A DNA stretch of 21,307 bases from Nitrosopumilaceae archaeon (GTDB lineage Archaea; Thermoproteota; Nitrososphaeria; Nitrososphaerales; Nitrosopumilaceae), in NCBI GenBank assembly GCA_021296165.1, contig JAGWAW010000005.1:1-21307 (forward strand). The letters run 5' to 3'. Within the stretch, counting starts at the first letter, position 1, and each line of letters opens with the position of its first letter. The notes beneath the pieces were generated by a model. It was not told where the DNA came from. It saw only the letters and a program-made list of their open reading frames with translations, and ran no database searches. The translations under genes and the position numbers were made by a program. This document shows, piece by piece, positions 1-6,578 of this stretch.

Positions 1-12
1 GCATCGCCGATA

Positions 13-945
13 ATGAATAGGAGAAACGTAGCCTTGGCAGCCCTGGCAGTGGCGTCTGCTGCCGTGCTGGCCGCGGCGCTCCAGTCGGCCGACTGGAACT
101 GGCCGGTTCTGCAGGATGCCGGCGACCAAGAGACCGATTCGGCGCTGTGCGGCGCGGATACATGCGTCGTGCAGGGTATACCCAACGGCGACCACAACGG
201 CACGCACGGTGCGGACTCCCGGTGGCCGAACGTCCACGCCAACGTGTTGACCAGATTCAACGCCCAGGTCGAGACGCCATCCATAGAGTCCAGCGCGTTC
301 ATCCATCCATTTGCGGTGGTAATCGGAAACTGCCACATAGGGAGGATGGTCTTTGTGGCGCCGACCGCCGTATGCAGGGGGGATGAGGGCACCCCGATCC
401 ACATAGGGGACGGATCCAACATGCAGGACGGCGTGGTGATTCACGCGCTGGAGACGGTGGACGACGGCCATAACATAGACAACCGCCGGTTCTCGGCAGA
501 CGGAGACAGGCTGAGGGGCGACGACCCGGCGTTTGATGACGGCTATGCCGTGTTCGTGGGAAACAACACCAGCCTGGCGCACGGCGCCATGGTTCACGGG
601 CCGGCGTGGATAGGAAGCAGCACGTTCATAGGCATGGAGGCGCTGGTCTTCAACGCCAAGATCGGAAACAACGTCGCGGTGGGCGTGTCGGCCACCATCA
701 CCGGCGGAGTGTTGATAGCAGACGGGAGGTTCGTGCCTCCGGGCGCGGTCATATCCACCCAGGAGCAGGCCGATTCCCTGCCGGAGAGGGCGGGGAGCGC
801 CTATGAGGCCACAAACGCCGCGGTAGTCAACGTCAACCAGCAGCTGGCTGGAGGATACGACCTGCTGGACCTTGAGAGGCTGGCCATAGAGCGTGAAAAA
901 GAGATGGAAGAGAGGATGCTGGAGACCTCCATGCCGCACCCATAA
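13..945 (+). CDS. cam: Exported Cam-type gamma carbonic anhydrase
   Basis: Interconverts CO2 and bicarbonate, probably outside the membrane. Residues 5-23 form an alanine-rich hydrophobic segment after MNRR, which reads as a signal peptide or membrane anchor; I see no lipobox cysteine. Residues 90-280 are a left-handed beta-helix of hexapeptide repeats that closely follows the Methanosarcina Cam enzyme. The three zinc-ligand histidines are present at 144 (VVIHALE), 190 and 195 (SLAHGAMVHGP). The active-site Arg122, Asp124 and Glu125 (RGDEG) and the proton-shuttle-position Glu147 are also there, so this is the Cam and not the CamH subtype. The tail after 280 is charged and probably helical. 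It is monocistronic as far as visible and a T-rich stretch follows the stop. The promoter lies outside the window. An external carbonic anhydrase would supply bicarbonate to an autotroph; that role is inference. Confidence 0.9.
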   Translation: MNRRNVALAALAVASAAVLAAALQSADWNWPVLQDAGDQETDSALCGADTCVVQGIPNGDHNGTHGADSRWPNVHANVLTRFNAQVETPSIESSAFIHPFAVVIGNCHIGRMVFVAPTAVCRGDEGTPIHIGDGSNMQDGVVIHALETVDDGHNIDNRRFSADGDRLRGDDPAFDDGYAVFVGNNTSLAHGAMVHGPAWIGSSTFIGMEALVFNAKIGNNVAVGVSATITGGVLIADGRFVPPGAVISTQEQADSLPERAGSAYEATNAAVVNVNQQLAGGYDLLDLERLAIEREKEMEERMLETSMPHP

Positions 946-955
946 CTTTGCACAC

Positions 956-966
956 GTTTTTGTTTT
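956..966 (+). terminator. T-rich tract after the carbonic anhydrase gene
   Basis: GTTTTTGTTTTAA begins about ten bases after the stop codon in otherwise GC-rich DNA. Archaeal termination commonly uses oligo-T tracts without a hairpin, so this is a reasonable terminator. Confidence 0.45.
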
Positions 967-1002
967 AATCCATCCGCGTGCATATGGTCCAGACCGGTAC
1001 GG

Positions 1003-1036
1003 ACACGCCGCGGCGGTGGCCGGGTTCGCGGCGTGT
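1003..1036. repeat. Perfect 10-bp inverted repeat
   Basis: ACACGCCGCG (1003-1012) and CGCGGCGTGT (1027-1036) are perfect reverse complements around a 14-nt loop. A TTTTT run follows at 1048-1052. It may be a second terminator for the upstream gene or a protein-binding dyad ahead of the ilv promoter; the sequence does not decide. Confidence 0.6.
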
Positions 1037-1076
1037 GACCAGATCCATTTTTCCGGACTGATCCACTGAAATAAGA

Positions 1077-1085
1077 TTTAATAAA
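1077..1085 (+). promoter_or_regulatory. TATA box of the ilvB operon
   Basis: TTTAATAAA, preceded by a purine-rich AAGA, is centred 26 nt before the ATG at 1107. That is the spacing seen before other apparently leaderless genes here. It predicts a transcript starting at or next to the leader ORF, with about 80 nt ahead of ilvB. Confidence 0.7.
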
Positions 1086-1106
1086 CCGCCGTCCCGCACC
1101 TAAACC

Positions 1107-1151
1107 ATGATGGCGACCGCAACCCCGACAGTGTTGCTGGTCCTGCCCTAG
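1107..1151 (+). CDS. Candidate leader peptide of the branched-chain operon
   Basis: A 14-codon ORF, MMATATPTVLLVLP, ends in TAG at 1149-1151. It starts exactly where the TATA box predicts transcription to begin, so it could be translated as a leaderless message. Five of its 14 residues are Val or Leu, the end products of the operon, clustered as VLLVL just before the stop. Threonine, the source of isoleucine carbon, occurs three times. A perfect hairpin begins at the last base of the stop codon and the ilvB ribosome-binding site follows. This is the arrangement of bacterial ilv/leu attenuator leaders. That it is translated, and that it regulates, is inference; a chance ORF of this length is possible. 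Confidence 0.5.
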   Translation: MMATATPTVLLVLP

Positions 1152-1170
1152 CGTGATCGAGGCATCACGC
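1151..1170 (+). promoter_or_regulatory. Hairpin between leader ORF and ilvB
   Basis: GCGTGAT (1151-1157) and ATCACGC (1164-1170) form a perfect 7-bp stem with a 6-nt loop (CGAGGC). The stem begins at the final G of the leader stop codon and ends 4 nt before the ilvB Shine-Dalgarno sequence. A ribosome on the leader stop codon would cover it. It has no T-run after it, so control of ilvB translation is likelier than termination. Confidence 0.6.
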
Positions 1171-1174
1171 ATCC

Positions 1175-1180
1175 GAGGTG
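1175..1180 (+). promoter_or_regulatory. ilvB ribosome-binding site
   Basis: GAGGTG matches the archaeal anti-Shine-Dalgarno core and lies 6 nt before the ATG at 1187. It selects that ATG over the in-frame GTG at 1178, which is part of the site itself. There is no TATA box 26 nt upstream of 1187, so ilvB is read from the longer leader transcript. Confidence 0.75.
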
Positions 1181-1186
1181 TGCAAG

Positions 1187-2887
1187 ATGACTGAGACGAG
1201 CGAGCCGGTTACGGGGGCCAGAGCACTCATGACGGCCTTGGAGGGGGAGGGCGTGCGGGAGGTCTTTGGCCTGCCCGGCGGAGCCAACCTTCCCATGTAC
1301 GACGAGTTTACCAGGTGCAACATACGCCATATTCTGGTGCGCCACGAGCAGTCGGCGGCGCACATGGCCGACGGCTACGGGAGGGTAAGCCGGCGGCCCG
1401 GAGTCTGCTTCGCCACGTCGGGACCCGGCGCCACCAACCTCCTCACGGGGATAGCCACCGCCCAGGCGGACTCGGCCCCTGTGGTGGCCGTGACAGGCCA
1501 GGTGCCGGTCCACTTCATCGGCAAGGATGCCTTCCAGGAGAGCGACATAATGGGAATGGCCAACCCCGTCGTAAAGTATGCCTTCCAGCCCCGCACCCCC
1601 GAGGAGGTGCCCATATCGGTGCAGAAGGCCTTCTACATAGCGGCCACCGGCCGGCCCGGCCCCGTCCTGGTGGACATACCAAAGGACGTGCAGTCGGCGC
1701 ACGCCAAGATGCGTACCGTGGACAGCGTGAGCATGAGGGGATACCACCCCTGGACGGATCCGGACATACAGAACGTGGAGAGGGCCATCGAGACGCTCAT
1801 CCGGGCCGACAAGCCAATCATACTGGCCGGCGGGGGCACCATAATATCGTCCGCCTTTGCCGAGCTGCAGGCCGTCGCCGAGATGCTGAGCATCCCGGTG
1901 GTCACCACCTTCAAGGGCAAGGGGGCGTTCCCGGAGAACCACCCCCTCTCGCTGGGCCCCATAGGAATGCACGGCCATGCCGAGGCCAACAAGATAATCA
2001 CCGAGGCCGACTGCGTCCTGGCCGTGGGGACGCGGTTCTCTGACCGCTCGGTGGGTACATTTGAGGACTTTGAGAGTCGCCGTACCATCATACACATCGA
2101 TGTGGATCCCGCCGAGATCGGCAAGAACCAGACCACGCGGGTGGCCGTCGTGGGGGACGTGAGGGCCTCCCTGCGGGTGATGCTCCGGCTGCTGGAGGCC
2201 CGCAAGGTGGGCCCGGATGAGGGGGGCGAATGGGTCCGCCACGCCCGGGAGATGCGGGAGTACTGGCAGGAGAACCTCAAGATACACCCCGGGGAGCTGG
2301 GGGCGGCCAAGATACTGCGCAAGCTGCGCCAGCTCCTGCCGCCCGAGTCGGTGGTGACCACCGAGGTGGGCCAGCACCAGATGTGGGCCTCGCTATTCTT
2401 CGATGTGATATCGCCGGGCACCTTCTTCAGCTCCACCGGCTTGGGCACGATGGGGTGGGGGTTTCCGGCCGCCATCGGCGCCAAGGTGGCGCGGCCCGGC
2501 GTGCCCGTGGTGGACATAGCCGGCGACGGCAGCTTCAACATGACCGAGAACTCCCTGGCCACCTCCGTGCTGGAGGACATACCGGTAATAGTATTCTTGG
2601 TGAACAACTACTCGCTGGGGATGGTGGCCCAGTGGCAGCGCACCTTCTACAACCGGAGGATGGTGGGCGTGGACCAGGGGAGGTGTCCCGACTACGTCAA
2701 GCTGGCCGAGTCGTACGGGGCCCAGGGCATACGCGCCCAGTCCATGGACGAGCTGGACGCGGCAATACGGGCGGGCCTCAAGAGCGACGTGGCCACCGTA
2801 ATAGATATACCCATAGATCCCGAGGAGGACGTGTTGCCGTTCGTACAGCCCGGAACGCCCCTCAGCAAGATGATACTCCCGTCGTGA
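1187..2887 (+). CDS. ilvB: Acetolactate synthase, large (catalytic) subunit
   Basis: A 566-residue ThDP enzyme that condenses two pyruvates to acetolactate (valine and leucine) or pyruvate with 2-oxobutyrate (isoleucine). The N-terminal pyrimidine domain (about 8-170) carries the catalytic Glu54 in RHEQSAAHMADGYGR. The central domain is about 195-345. The C-terminal PP domain has the Mg/ThDP motif GDGSF at 446-450 ending in NN at 473-474, then the typical GMVAQWQRTFY. Length and motifs are normal for AHAS and exclude pyruvate oxidase or glyoxylate carboligase, which lack a partner such as the ilvN gene 4 nt downstream. The start is the ATG with a good Shine-Dalgarno sequence. It is first in the operon ilvB-ilvN-leuA-leuB behind the candidate leader peptide. 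Confidence 0.95.
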   Translation: MTETSEPVTGARALMTALEGEGVREVFGLPGGANLPMYDEFTRCNIRHILVRHEQSAAHMADGYGRVSRRPGVCFATSGPGATNLLTGIATAQADSAPVVAVTGQVPVHFIGKDAFQESDIMGMANPVVKYAFQPRTPEEVPISVQKAFYIAATGRPGPVLVDIPKDVQSAHAKMRTVDSVSMRGYHPWTDPDIQNVERAIETLIRADKPIILAGGGTIISSAFAELQAVAEMLSIPVVTTFKGKGAFPENHPLSLGPIGMHGHAEANKIITEADCVLAVGTRFSDRSVGTFEDFESRRTIIHIDVDPAEIGKNQTTRVAVVGDVRASLRVMLRLLEARKVGPDEGGEWVRHAREMREYWQENLKIHPGELGAAKILRKLRQLLPPESVVTTEVGQHQMWASLFFDVISPGTFFSSTGLGTMGWGFPAAIGAKVARPGVPVVDIAGDGSFNMTENSLATSVLEDIPVIVFLVNNYSLGMVAQWQRTFYNRRMVGVDQGRCPDYVKLAESYGAQGIRAQSMDELDAAIRAGLKSDVATVIDIPIDPEEDVLPFVQPGTPLSKMILPS

Positions 2888-2891
2888 TGGA

Positions 2892-3377
2892 ATGATGTGG
2901 GCGATATTCTCTATACTGGTGGAAAACAAGCCCGGCATACTATTCGAGGTGACACACATGTTCCGTTCCCGTAACTTCAACATAGACAGCATAGCGGTGG
3001 GCGTGACAGAGAACCCGGGGCTCTCCCGCATGACAATCACCACGTACGGAGACGAGCGGCAGCTGTCCCAGATAGGCAAGCAGCTGGACAAGATGATAGA
3101 CACCGTCGAGGTGCGGCGACTGGACGAACACAAGACGGTATACCGGGAGCTGGCCATCTTCAAGATCAAGATATCCAACGCCGAGGAGAGCATGGAGGTG
3201 AACAAGCTCATAAACGCGTACGGGGCCAAGGCGCACGACACCCGCAAGGACTCCATAATGGCAGAACTGACCTCCACTCCAGACCAGATCCGGGCGTTCG
3301 AGGAGCTGGCCGGGAGGTTCGGCATACTGGAGACGGCCCGGACCGGCATGGCGGCGCTGCAGAGGAGCGGGGCATGA
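2892..3377 (+). CDS. ilvN: Acetolactate synthase, small (regulatory) subunit
   Basis: A 161-aa partner of IlvB that activates the catalytic subunit and, in the family, mediates valine feedback inhibition. Residues 4-76 are an ACT domain (FSILVENKPGILFEVTHMF, then FNIDSIAVG). Residues 80-160 match the C-terminal domain of the IlvN/IlvH family (YRELAIFKIKI). The length is normal. It starts 4 nt after ilvB; ATGATG offers a second start at 2895, which I cannot distinguish. It ends in a 4-nt ATGA overlap with leuA, indicating translational coupling. Of 15 isoleucine codons here 11 are ATA, 4 ATC and none ATT. Confidence 0.93.
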   Translation: MMWAIFSILVENKPGILFEVTHMFRSRNFNIDSIAVGVTENPGLSRMTITTYGDERQLSQIGKQLDKMIDTVEVRRLDEHKTVYRELAIFKIKISNAEESMEVNKLINAYGAKAHDTRKDSIMAELTSTPDQIRAFEELAGRFGILETARTGMAALQRSGA

Positions 3378-4885
3378 GGGTCCGCATATTCGACACCACG
3401 CTGCGGGACGGCGAGCAGACGCCGGGGATATCCCTCTCGCCCGCGCAGAAGCTGGCCATCGCCGAGCGGCTGGACCGGCTGGGCGTGGATGCCATAGAGG
3501 CGGGATTTCCGGTGATATCGGCCGGCGAGGCAGAGGGGATGCGCATGATCGTGTCGGCGGGCCTCTCCTGCGACATATGCGGGCTGGCACGCGCCAACCG
3601 CAAGGACATAGACGCCGTGGCCGACGCGGGGGCCACGTACGTCCACACGTTCATCGCCACCTCCGACATACACCTGGAGCACAAGCTAAAGATGAGCAGG
3701 GCCGAAGCCGCCGAGCGGGCCGTCTCCGCCGTGGAGTACGCAAAGTCCCGCGGGCTGACCGTCGAGTTCTCCGCCGAGGATGCGACACGCACCGACCGGT
3801 CATACCTGAGCGAGGTATTCTCGCGGGTGGCCGGGGCGGGCGCCGACCGCATAGACATACCCGATACCGTGGGGTACTCGACCCCCTCGTACATGGCCAG
3901 CATAGTGACCGATGCCGTGCGGGCATCAGGCCTGCCCGTCTCCGTCCACTGCCACAACGACTTTGGTTTGGCCGTGGCCAACGCCCTAGCCGGCATACAG
4001 GCGGGGGCCGAGTGCGCCCACGTCACCATAAACGGCATAGGCGAGAGGGCCGGCAACGCCTCGCTGGAGGAGCTGGTAATGGCGCTGCGGTGCCTGCAGC
4101 ACGGCGATACCTACGAGACCGGAGTCGTGCCCGAGCTGCTCTACGAGACCTCAAAGTTCGTCTCCAGGACGGTGGGGGTCAACGTGCAGCCCAACAAGGC
4201 CATAGTGGGGGACAACGCGTTCGGGCACGAGTCGGGGATACACACCCACGGCATACTGAGCAACCCGCTGACCTACGAGCCCATCGGCCCCGAGATGGTG
4301 GGCCGAAAGCGGTGGCTCAAGGTGGGCAAGCACGCCGGCCTCCACGGCACCGTCGCCATACTGCGCGAGTACGGGGTAGAACCGGACCCCGGGCAGTCCC
4401 GCGTTATACTGGACCGGGTCAAGGAGATGGGCGACGCCGGCCAGCTGGTCACCGACGTGGAACTGCTCTCAATGGCCGACGAGGTGATGGGCAAGGGGGG
4501 AGTGCGCAGTCTGGTGAAGCTGACGGGGTTTTCCGTGTCGACCGGCATAGGCACGATGCCCTACGCGTTCGTGAAACTGGAGATAGACGGAAAGGAGTAC
4601 TCGGATACCGACTACGGCGTGGGGCCGGTGGATGCGGCGCTCAGCGCCATACAGAAGATCACCGGCGCCGCCTCGCAGCTGCGCATCAAGGACTATGGGC
4701 TGGCCTCGATATCGGGGGGGTCCTCGGCCCTGTGCGAGGTCACGGTGCTGGTGGCCGACTCCAGCGGGAACAGCATATCGGCCAAGTCCGTCGGAGAGGA
4801 CATAGTGACGACCAGCGTGCGGGCGGTCATAGACGGGGCCAACCGGCTGATGCTCAAGAAGGTGACGATGCGCCAAAAGGCGTAG
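3374..4885 (+). CDS. leuA: 2-isopropylmalate synthase (or citramalate synthase)
   Basis: A 503-aa DRE-TIM family acyl-CoA carboligase. Residues 5-260 form the TIM barrel with the DRE-type motif TTLRDGEQ (Arg11, Asp12, Glu14). The metal-site HCHND is at 192-196 and GIGERAGNASLEE at 221-233. A linker (about 290-375, including GIHTHG) leads to a full C-terminal LeuA regulatory domain (about 378-500), the leucine or isoleucine allosteric site. 2-Isopropylmalate synthase uses acetyl-CoA plus 2-oxoisovalerate. Citramalate synthase uses pyruvate and has the same architecture, so sequence alone leaves both open. Position next to leuB and after ilvBN favours leucine synthesis, with a citramalate role possible in an organism that makes isoleucine from pyruvate. 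The start overlaps the ilvN stop by 4 nt. Confidence 0.85.
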   Translation: MRVRIFDTTLRDGEQTPGISLSPAQKLAIAERLDRLGVDAIEAGFPVISAGEAEGMRMIVSAGLSCDICGLARANRKDIDAVADAGATYVHTFIATSDIHLEHKLKMSRAEAAERAVSAVEYAKSRGLTVEFSAEDATRTDRSYLSEVFSRVAGAGADRIDIPDTVGYSTPSYMASIVTDAVRASGLPVSVHCHNDFGLAVANALAGIQAGAECAHVTINGIGERAGNASLEELVMALRCLQHGDTYETGVVPELLYETSKFVSRTVGVNVQPNKAIVGDNAFGHESGIHTHGILSNPLTYEPIGPEMVGRKRWLKVGKHAGLHGTVAILREYGVEPDPGQSRVILDRVKEMGDAGQLVTDVELLSMADEVMGKGGVRSLVKLTGFSVSTGIGTMPYAFVKLEIDGKEYSDTDYGVGPVDAALSAIQKITGAASQLRIKDYGLASISGGSSALCEVTVLVADSSGNSISAKSVGEDIVTTSVRAVIDGANRLMLKKVTMRQKA

Positions 4886-4889
4886 TGTG

Positions 4890-5912
4890 ATGTACCGTAT
4901 ATCTCTGGTGACCGGGGACGGGATAGGTCCCGATCTCTCCGAGGCGGCCGTCGCCGTGCTGGAGGCCGTCGCTGACCGGTGCGGCGTGGGGTTTGACGTG
5001 CGGAGGCTGCCGGCCGGGGATGCGGCCCTGCGTGAGACGGGCGCGGCGCTCCCCGAGGAGACGCTGCGCCAGATACGTGACTCGGATGCCTGCCTCAAGG
5101 CGCCGGTGGGCGAGTCGGCCGCCGACGTGATAGTGCGGCTGCGCCGCACCCTGGACCTGTACGCCAACGTGCGGCCGGCCAAGTCGTATCCGGGGACCGG
5201 GGCCCTCCGCGAAGACATAGACATGGTGATAGTGCGGGAGAATACCGAGGATCTGTACACGGGAGAGGAGTTTGAGGTGGGCGGCGGGGCCGTCGCCCTC
5301 CGCATAATAACGGAGCGGGCCTCGCGGCGCATAGCGGTGCGGGCCTTCGAGATGGCCCGCCGGCGGAACATGATGAAGGTTACCTGCGTGCACAAGTCCA
5401 ACGTGATGCGCGTCACCGACGGCCTCTTCTCGCGGGTCTGCGGCCAGGTGGCCTCCGAGTACCCCGACATAATATACGAGAACATGTACGTGGATGCCTG
5501 CGCCATGAACCTGATACGGCAGCCAGAGCAGTTCGACGTGATACTGACCACCAACCTCTTCGGGGACATACTGTCTGACGAATCCTCCCAGGTGGCGGGG
5601 GGGCTGGGCATGGCCCCGGCCGCCAACATAGGGGATGACTTTGCCCTGTTCGAGCCAGTCCACGGGGCGGCCTTTGACATAGCCCCGCGGCACATAGCGA
5701 ACCCCTCCTCGTTCATACTGTCGGTACGCATGATGCTGGAGTGGCTGGCCTCCACCAGGGGCGACTCGTCCTGCGCCGAGGCGGCAGTCGTGCTGGAGTC
5801 GGCGCTGGCCGGGCTGGTGGCATCCGGCGTGGGGACCCGGGACATAGGCGGAGATCTGGACACGGCCGGGTTCGCCGGGGCCGTGTCATCCAAGATACGG
5901 TCGGGTCCGTAG
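4890..5912 (+). CDS. leuB: 3-isopropylmalate dehydrogenase
   Basis: A 340-aa beta-decarboxylating dehydrogenase that oxidises 3-isopropylmalate to 2-oxoisocaproate with NAD. Visible: N-terminal TGDGIGPDL; substrate-binding arginines in RLRRTLDLYANVRP (86, 95) and VREN (116); catalytic Tyr123 in EDLYTGEE; the lysine of HKSNVMR; the metal-binding aspartates in NLFGDILSDESSQ; and the nucleotide-binding EPVHGAAFDIAPRHIANP. It lacks the Ser/Asn phosphate-contact pair typical of isocitrate dehydrogenase before DLYANVRP, so it is LeuB-like. Homoisocitrate dehydrogenase has a similar helix and cannot be fully excluded. I use the ATG at 4890, 4 nt after the leuA stop; the GTG at 4887 is directly upstream in frame. 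It is the last gene of the operon. The 270 bases that follow hold no T-run or convincing gene. Confidence 0.88.
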   Translation: MYRISLVTGDGIGPDLSEAAVAVLEAVADRCGVGFDVRRLPAGDAALRETGAALPEETLRQIRDSDACLKAPVGESAADVIVRLRRTLDLYANVRPAKSYPGTGALREDIDMVIVRENTEDLYTGEEFEVGGGAVALRIITERASRRIAVRAFEMARRRNMMKVTCVHKSNVMRVTDGLFSRVCGQVASEYPDIIYENMYVDACAMNLIRQPEQFDVILTTNLFGDILSDESSQVAGGLGMAPAANIGDDFALFEPVHGAAFDIAPRHIANPSSFILSVRMMLEWLASTRGDSSCAEAAVVLESALAGLVASGVGTRDIGGDLDTAGFAGAVSSKIRSGP

Positions 5913-6152
5913 GCTACAGAACGGCCACGCGTTCGGGCTTTGGGCCGGCCCGGTTACTCTGTGACCTGCCCGCCGGCCCCATTATGGCTACACCGGAAGC
6001 GCCGCGGCCCGGGTCCCTTCCGGCCGCCCAGACCGGAGATGCGGTACCTGTCGTAGCCGGACGGCATGCCTGCCATGCGGTTCCTTCGGCCGGCTTCCTG
6101 CCTCCTTAGGGAACTACTTTCAGGACAATACATTGCCCCCTGCATCAAAATG

Positions 6153-6160
6153 CTCTTATT
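6153..6160 (+). promoter_or_regulatory. Possible TATA box for the small zinc protein
   Basis: CTCTTATT is centred about 26 nt before the ATG at 6183, the spacing of other leaderless genes here, but the match to a TATA box is poor. Confidence 0.3.
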
Positions 6161-6182
6161 CACGCCGCGCATGTGGGGTGTG

Positions 6183-6314
6183 ATGGCCAACTGCTGCATC
6201 TGCAAGGATAACCCCGGCACGATCCGCATCAAGGACGGCAACCCAGACTACCACGGAAAGCCCGTCTGCAAGGTGTGCCAGCGGTACCGGCGGCTACTCA
6301 TGGAGACCCGCTGA
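6183..6314 (+). CDS. Small zinc-knuckle protein, 43 aa
   Basis: A short ORF with two cysteine pairs: CCIC (Cys4/5 and Cys7) and CKVC (Cys29 and Cys32), 21 residues apart. This is the classic spacing for one bound zinc in a zinc-ribbon or treble-clef miniprotein. The C-terminus is basic (RYRRLLMETR), which suggests nucleic-acid or ribosome contact. I do not recognise the family. The start is the ATG at 6183 after a weak TATA-like element; an in-frame ATG at 6171 would add four residues. Its last 21 bases overlap the 3' end of the converging gene on the other strand, so at least one of the two ends may be mis-set. Confidence 0.6.
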   Translation: MANCCICKDNPGTIRIKDGNPDYHGKPVCKVCQRYRRLLMETR

Positions 6315-6572
6315 GCGCCTACCGGCCAGCCATTCTTCATATGCATGGATGGTGCTGTCCACGTCCTTCTCGTCCCCCGAGTACATCACCACCATGCAGA
6401 AGGCCCCCTTGGAGTCGTGCCCCCGGGCATAATACCCCCAGAACTCGTCGGGGAGCCCGGCAAAGTTCTTGGCGTCCAGCGAGACGCCGCGCAGGTTTCC
6501 GGCCAGCGCCGCGGCGACCTTTCGGGCATCCTCCTCTTCTATCACTGGCATGGCTTCACGCGCCGTACCCAT
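6294..6572 (-). CDS. Uncharacterised acidic protein downstream of aspS
   Basis: Up to 92 aa, starting 6 nt after the aspS stop codon and hence probably cotranscribed with it. MPVIEEEDARKVA at residues 8-20 looks like a natural N-terminus, so the true start may be the ATG at 6551 (85 aa). The protein appears as a compact alpha/beta fold: an N-terminal helix with EEEDARKVAAAL, an aromatic FWGYYARG segment, a beta strand AFCMVVMYSG, and a C-terminal helix TIHAYEEWLAGRR. I see no catalytic motif and do not recognise the family. The overlap with the convergent zinc-protein gene is 21 bp. Confidence 0.6.
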   Translation of the reverse strand: MGTAREAMPVIEEEDARKVAAALAGNLRGVSLDAKNFAGLPDEFWGYYARGHDSKGAFCMVVMYSGDEKDVDSTIHAYEEWLAGRRSAGLHE

Positions 6573-6578
6573 AAGTGT

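Noticed and set aside
1148..2377. Long minus-strand open frame inside ilvB
   Set aside because: Antisense shadow of a GC-rich gene; Gly/His/Arg-rich low-complexity translation.
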